From positions 1-7,016 of the forward strand of contig JBEPTZ010000179.1 of NCBI GenBank assembly GCA_041691815.1: a DNA stretch of 7,016 nucleotides, in the 5' to 3' direction. This stretch comes from 70-18 sp041691815. GTDB taxonomy: Bacteria; Pseudomonadota; Alphaproteobacteria; Acetobacterales; Acetobacteraceae. Every line of letters starts with the position of its first letter. Within the stretch, counting starts at the first letter, position 1. This document shows positions 5,629 to 7,016 of the stretch, piece after piece. A program made the position numbers and the translations under genes. The notes under the pieces were generated by a model. It ran no database searches and was not told where the DNA came from. It saw only the letters and a program-made list of their open reading frames with translations.

Positions 5629-6909
5629 ATGTATGGGTATATTCGTTCCCTGCTCGGTAATCGGAAAGGCGTCGTGGCGGTCTGGCTGACCGTGTCGGCG
5701 CCGGCGCTGATGATCAGCATCGGCGCGGGTGTGCAGGCCGGCCAGTATGCGGTGGCGCGCAGCGAATTGCAGATTGCCTCCGACGCCGCGGCATTCGCCG
5801 GGGCCACCGCACTCGGCGCCTCGGGCAACATGCAGGCGGCGGCCAATGTCGCGGCCAATGTCGCCGAGTTGAACGGGATTTCCGGCAGCGGGCAACGGGT
5901 CTGGTCGTCCGCCAGCAAGACGCTGACCGACAGCAATGTGACCGTCACGGTCGGGCCGGGGGTGACCAGTTCGGCCAACACCGCAGTGACGGTGACCGCG
6001 TCGCGCAGCCTCAACGGCGCCTTCGCCATGATGTTGGGCGGCACCGCGACGCAGACCATCACCTCAAGCTCGACCGCCGATTCGTCGCCGGGCGCGAGTG
6101 GCGGCCAGCCTTGCCTGCTGGCGCTGGCCACCACCGGGACCGGCATCGGCATGAGCGGGTCGACGCAGGTGACCGGGACCAACTGCACGATGCGCTCCAA
6201 TTCTAACGTATCGATGTCCGGCTCCGCCAATATCAATGTCGCCGGGATCTATGCCGGCGGTACGATCAATACATCCGGGTCGATCAGCATCACCGGCTCA
6301 CAGAACCAGAATGCCGGCACCATCACCGATCCCTTCCTGGGCTATGCGCCGTTGCAGGCGGCCCTGGCCGGCCTGCATGCAGGCAGCGGCACCGCATACA
6401 GCCTGAGCGGAAGCAACACGGCGACCATCAATCCCGGCACCTACTCCAGCATCAATCTGAGCGGCTCGACGCGGCTGACCCTCAACCCCGGCCTTTATGT
6501 GGTGAATGGCAACATCTCGTTCTCGGGATCGTCGCAGGTCACCGGCACCGGGGTGACCATCATCTCCACGGGGACGATCAACTTCAGCGGCTCCAACCAG
6601 GTGAACCTGAGTGCGCCAAACAGCACCACCACCACCGGCGGCGGCGTGGCCGGCGTGCTGTTTGCCAGCACCTCAACCAGCAGCAGCAGCATGTCTGGAA
6701 GCAGCTCGCTGCCGATCACCGGGCTTATCTACACGCCGAACGCCGCGCTGACATTTTCCGGTTCATCGGGAATCAATGGCTGCACCGAGCTGGTGGCATC
6801 CAGGATCACCGTGAGCGGGTCATCCTCTACTGAGGCGAACTGCGCCGCCTATGGCCTGCCGCAATATGGCAGCGTGACCGGGAGTGCGACCGCGCGGCTG
6901 GTGCGGTAG
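5629..6909 (+). CDS. TadE/TadG-like protein with Ser-Gly-Ser repeat ectodomain
   Basis: 426 residues from the ATG at 5629. The N-terminus fits the Tad/Flp pilus-assembly TadE/G-like domain (PF13400 type): basic residues and RKGVVAVWL, one membrane segment at about 15-38 (VVAVWLTVSAPALMISIGAG), then LQIASDAAAFAGATALGA (48-65), the family's hallmark run. The rest should lie outside the cytoplasmic membrane. It is rich in Ser, Gly, Thr and Asn, with SGS motifs at 176, 197, 216, 260, 278, 299, 320, 356, 377 and 396, spaced about 18-21 residues or twice that. This suggests a parallel beta-helix. Cysteines at 162, 186, 385 and 405 could form disulfides that cap it. No von Willebrand A domain (MIDAS motif) is seen, unlike many TadG proteins. 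The start was chosen because family similarity begins here; GGG at 5617-5619 is a weak ribosome site. An ATG at 5488 with a better ribosome site would add 47 residues. No other tad genes are in the window. Likely role: pilus- or surface-associated adhesin-like protein (inference). Confidence 0.75.
   Translation: MYGYIRSLLGNRKGVVAVWLTVSAPALMISIGAGVQAGQYAVARSELQIASDAAAFAGATALGASGNMQAAANVAANVAELNGISGSGQRVWSSASKTLTDSNVTVTVGPGVTSSANTAVTVTASRSLNGAFAMMLGGTATQTITSSSTADSSPGASGGQPCLLALATTGTGIGMSGSTQVTGTNCTMRSNSNVSMSGSANINVAGIYAGGTINTSGSISITGSQNQNAGTITDPFLGYAPLQAALAGLHAGSGTAYSLSGSNTATINPGTYSSINLSGSTRLTLNPGLYVVNGNISFSGSSQVTGTGVTIISTGTINFSGSNQVNLSAPNSTTTTGGGVAGVLFASTSTSSSSMSGSSSLPITGLIYTPNAALTFSGSSGINGCTELVASRITVSGSSSTEANCAAYGLPQYGSVTGSATARLVR
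6154..6822 (+). repeat. Protein-level SGS repeat region in the TadG-like gene
   Basis: Ten Ser-Gly-Ser motifs, usually preceded by a hydrophobic residue (M, L, F or V), recur at gaps of 21, 19, 44, 18, 21, 21, 36, 21 and 19 residues. The long gaps are near twice the unit. The repeats are degenerate at DNA level, so this is an old structural repeat rather than a fresh tandem duplication. Confidence 0.75.
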
Positions 6910-6928
6910 CGGCGGGGGAAGGCAAGCT

Positions 6929-6972
6929 CTTCTTTGTGTGAACAAAAAGAAGCAGGAAAACTTTTCCTGCTT
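6929..6972. terminator. Overlapping hairpins after the TadG-like gene, possible bidirectional terminator
   Basis: A perfect 11-bp inverted repeat pairs AAGCAGGAAAA (6950-6960) with TTTTCCTGCTT (6962-6972) around one central base; as RNA it would open a loop of about 5 bases. It overlaps a second stem, CTTCTTT (6929-6935) with AAAGAAG (6946-6952). On the + strand the hairpin is followed by ACCCACC, not T residues. On the minus strand it is followed by CTTTTTGTTC, a better termination tract. It may end both the TadG-like transcript and a convergent one from beyond the right edge. Confidence 0.6.
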
Positions 6973-7016
6973 ACCCACCTTGCTCAGCCGTTTGGAAAGT
7001 TGTACGAAACAAGAAC
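6973..7016. other. Right-edge non-coding tail, nothing recognised
   Basis: Beyond the hairpins, 44 bases remain with lower GC than the coding regions. No gene start or confident promoter is visible. Confidence 0.4.

Noticed and set aside
6980..7008. Promoter TTGCTC (6980-6985) with TACGAA (7003-7008), 17-base spacing
   Set aside because: Only three of six consensus bases match in each box, and no gene start is visible before the window ends.

Overview
The window is GC-rich (roughly 65-70% by eye) and compactly coded on the + strand. It looks like chromosomal DNA of an alphaproteobacterium. I suspect Acetobacteraceae or a related Rhodospirillales member, from the codon use, the Calx-beta and Tad-type surface proteins and the dispersed-looking intergenic palindromes. 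That placement is inference; no rRNA or other strong taxonomic marker is present.

Layout: (1) Positions 3-3281 are the 3' part of a very large secreted or surface protein made of at least eight Calx-beta repeats, ending in a short tail with an EF-hand-like DFNGDGQPD motif. The gene is open at the left edge. Three of its domains form a higher-order A-B-C unit that occurs twice, and one segment is almost identical at DNA level. (2) A 164-bp gap (3282-3445) carries two overlapping, mutually exclusive inverted repeats just after the stop codon. (3) 3446-4051 encodes a class I SAM-dependent methyltransferase-like protein. (4) 4125-4838 encodes a GTP cyclohydrolase I (FolE), followed 7 bp later by (5) 4846-5274, a short PixD-like BLUF blue-light sensor; these two look like one operon. 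(6) The next gap holds two perfect 51-bp direct copies of a palindromic element and then an AT-rich block (38% GC by hand count over 5501-5600). (7) 5629-6909 encodes a TadE/TadG-like membrane-anchored protein whose outer part is a Ser-Gly-Ser-phased, probably beta-helical repeat region. (8) The window ends with overlapping hairpins that look like a terminator, with the T-rich flank facing the minus strand.

The genes do not form one obvious pathway. The most suggestive grouping is the FolE-BLUF pair, which may link pterin synthesis with blue-light sensing or simply reflect co-transcription. The two large repeat proteins at the edges are both likely envelope or extracellular proteins. I found no tRNA, rRNA, CRISPR array, transposase or phage gene.
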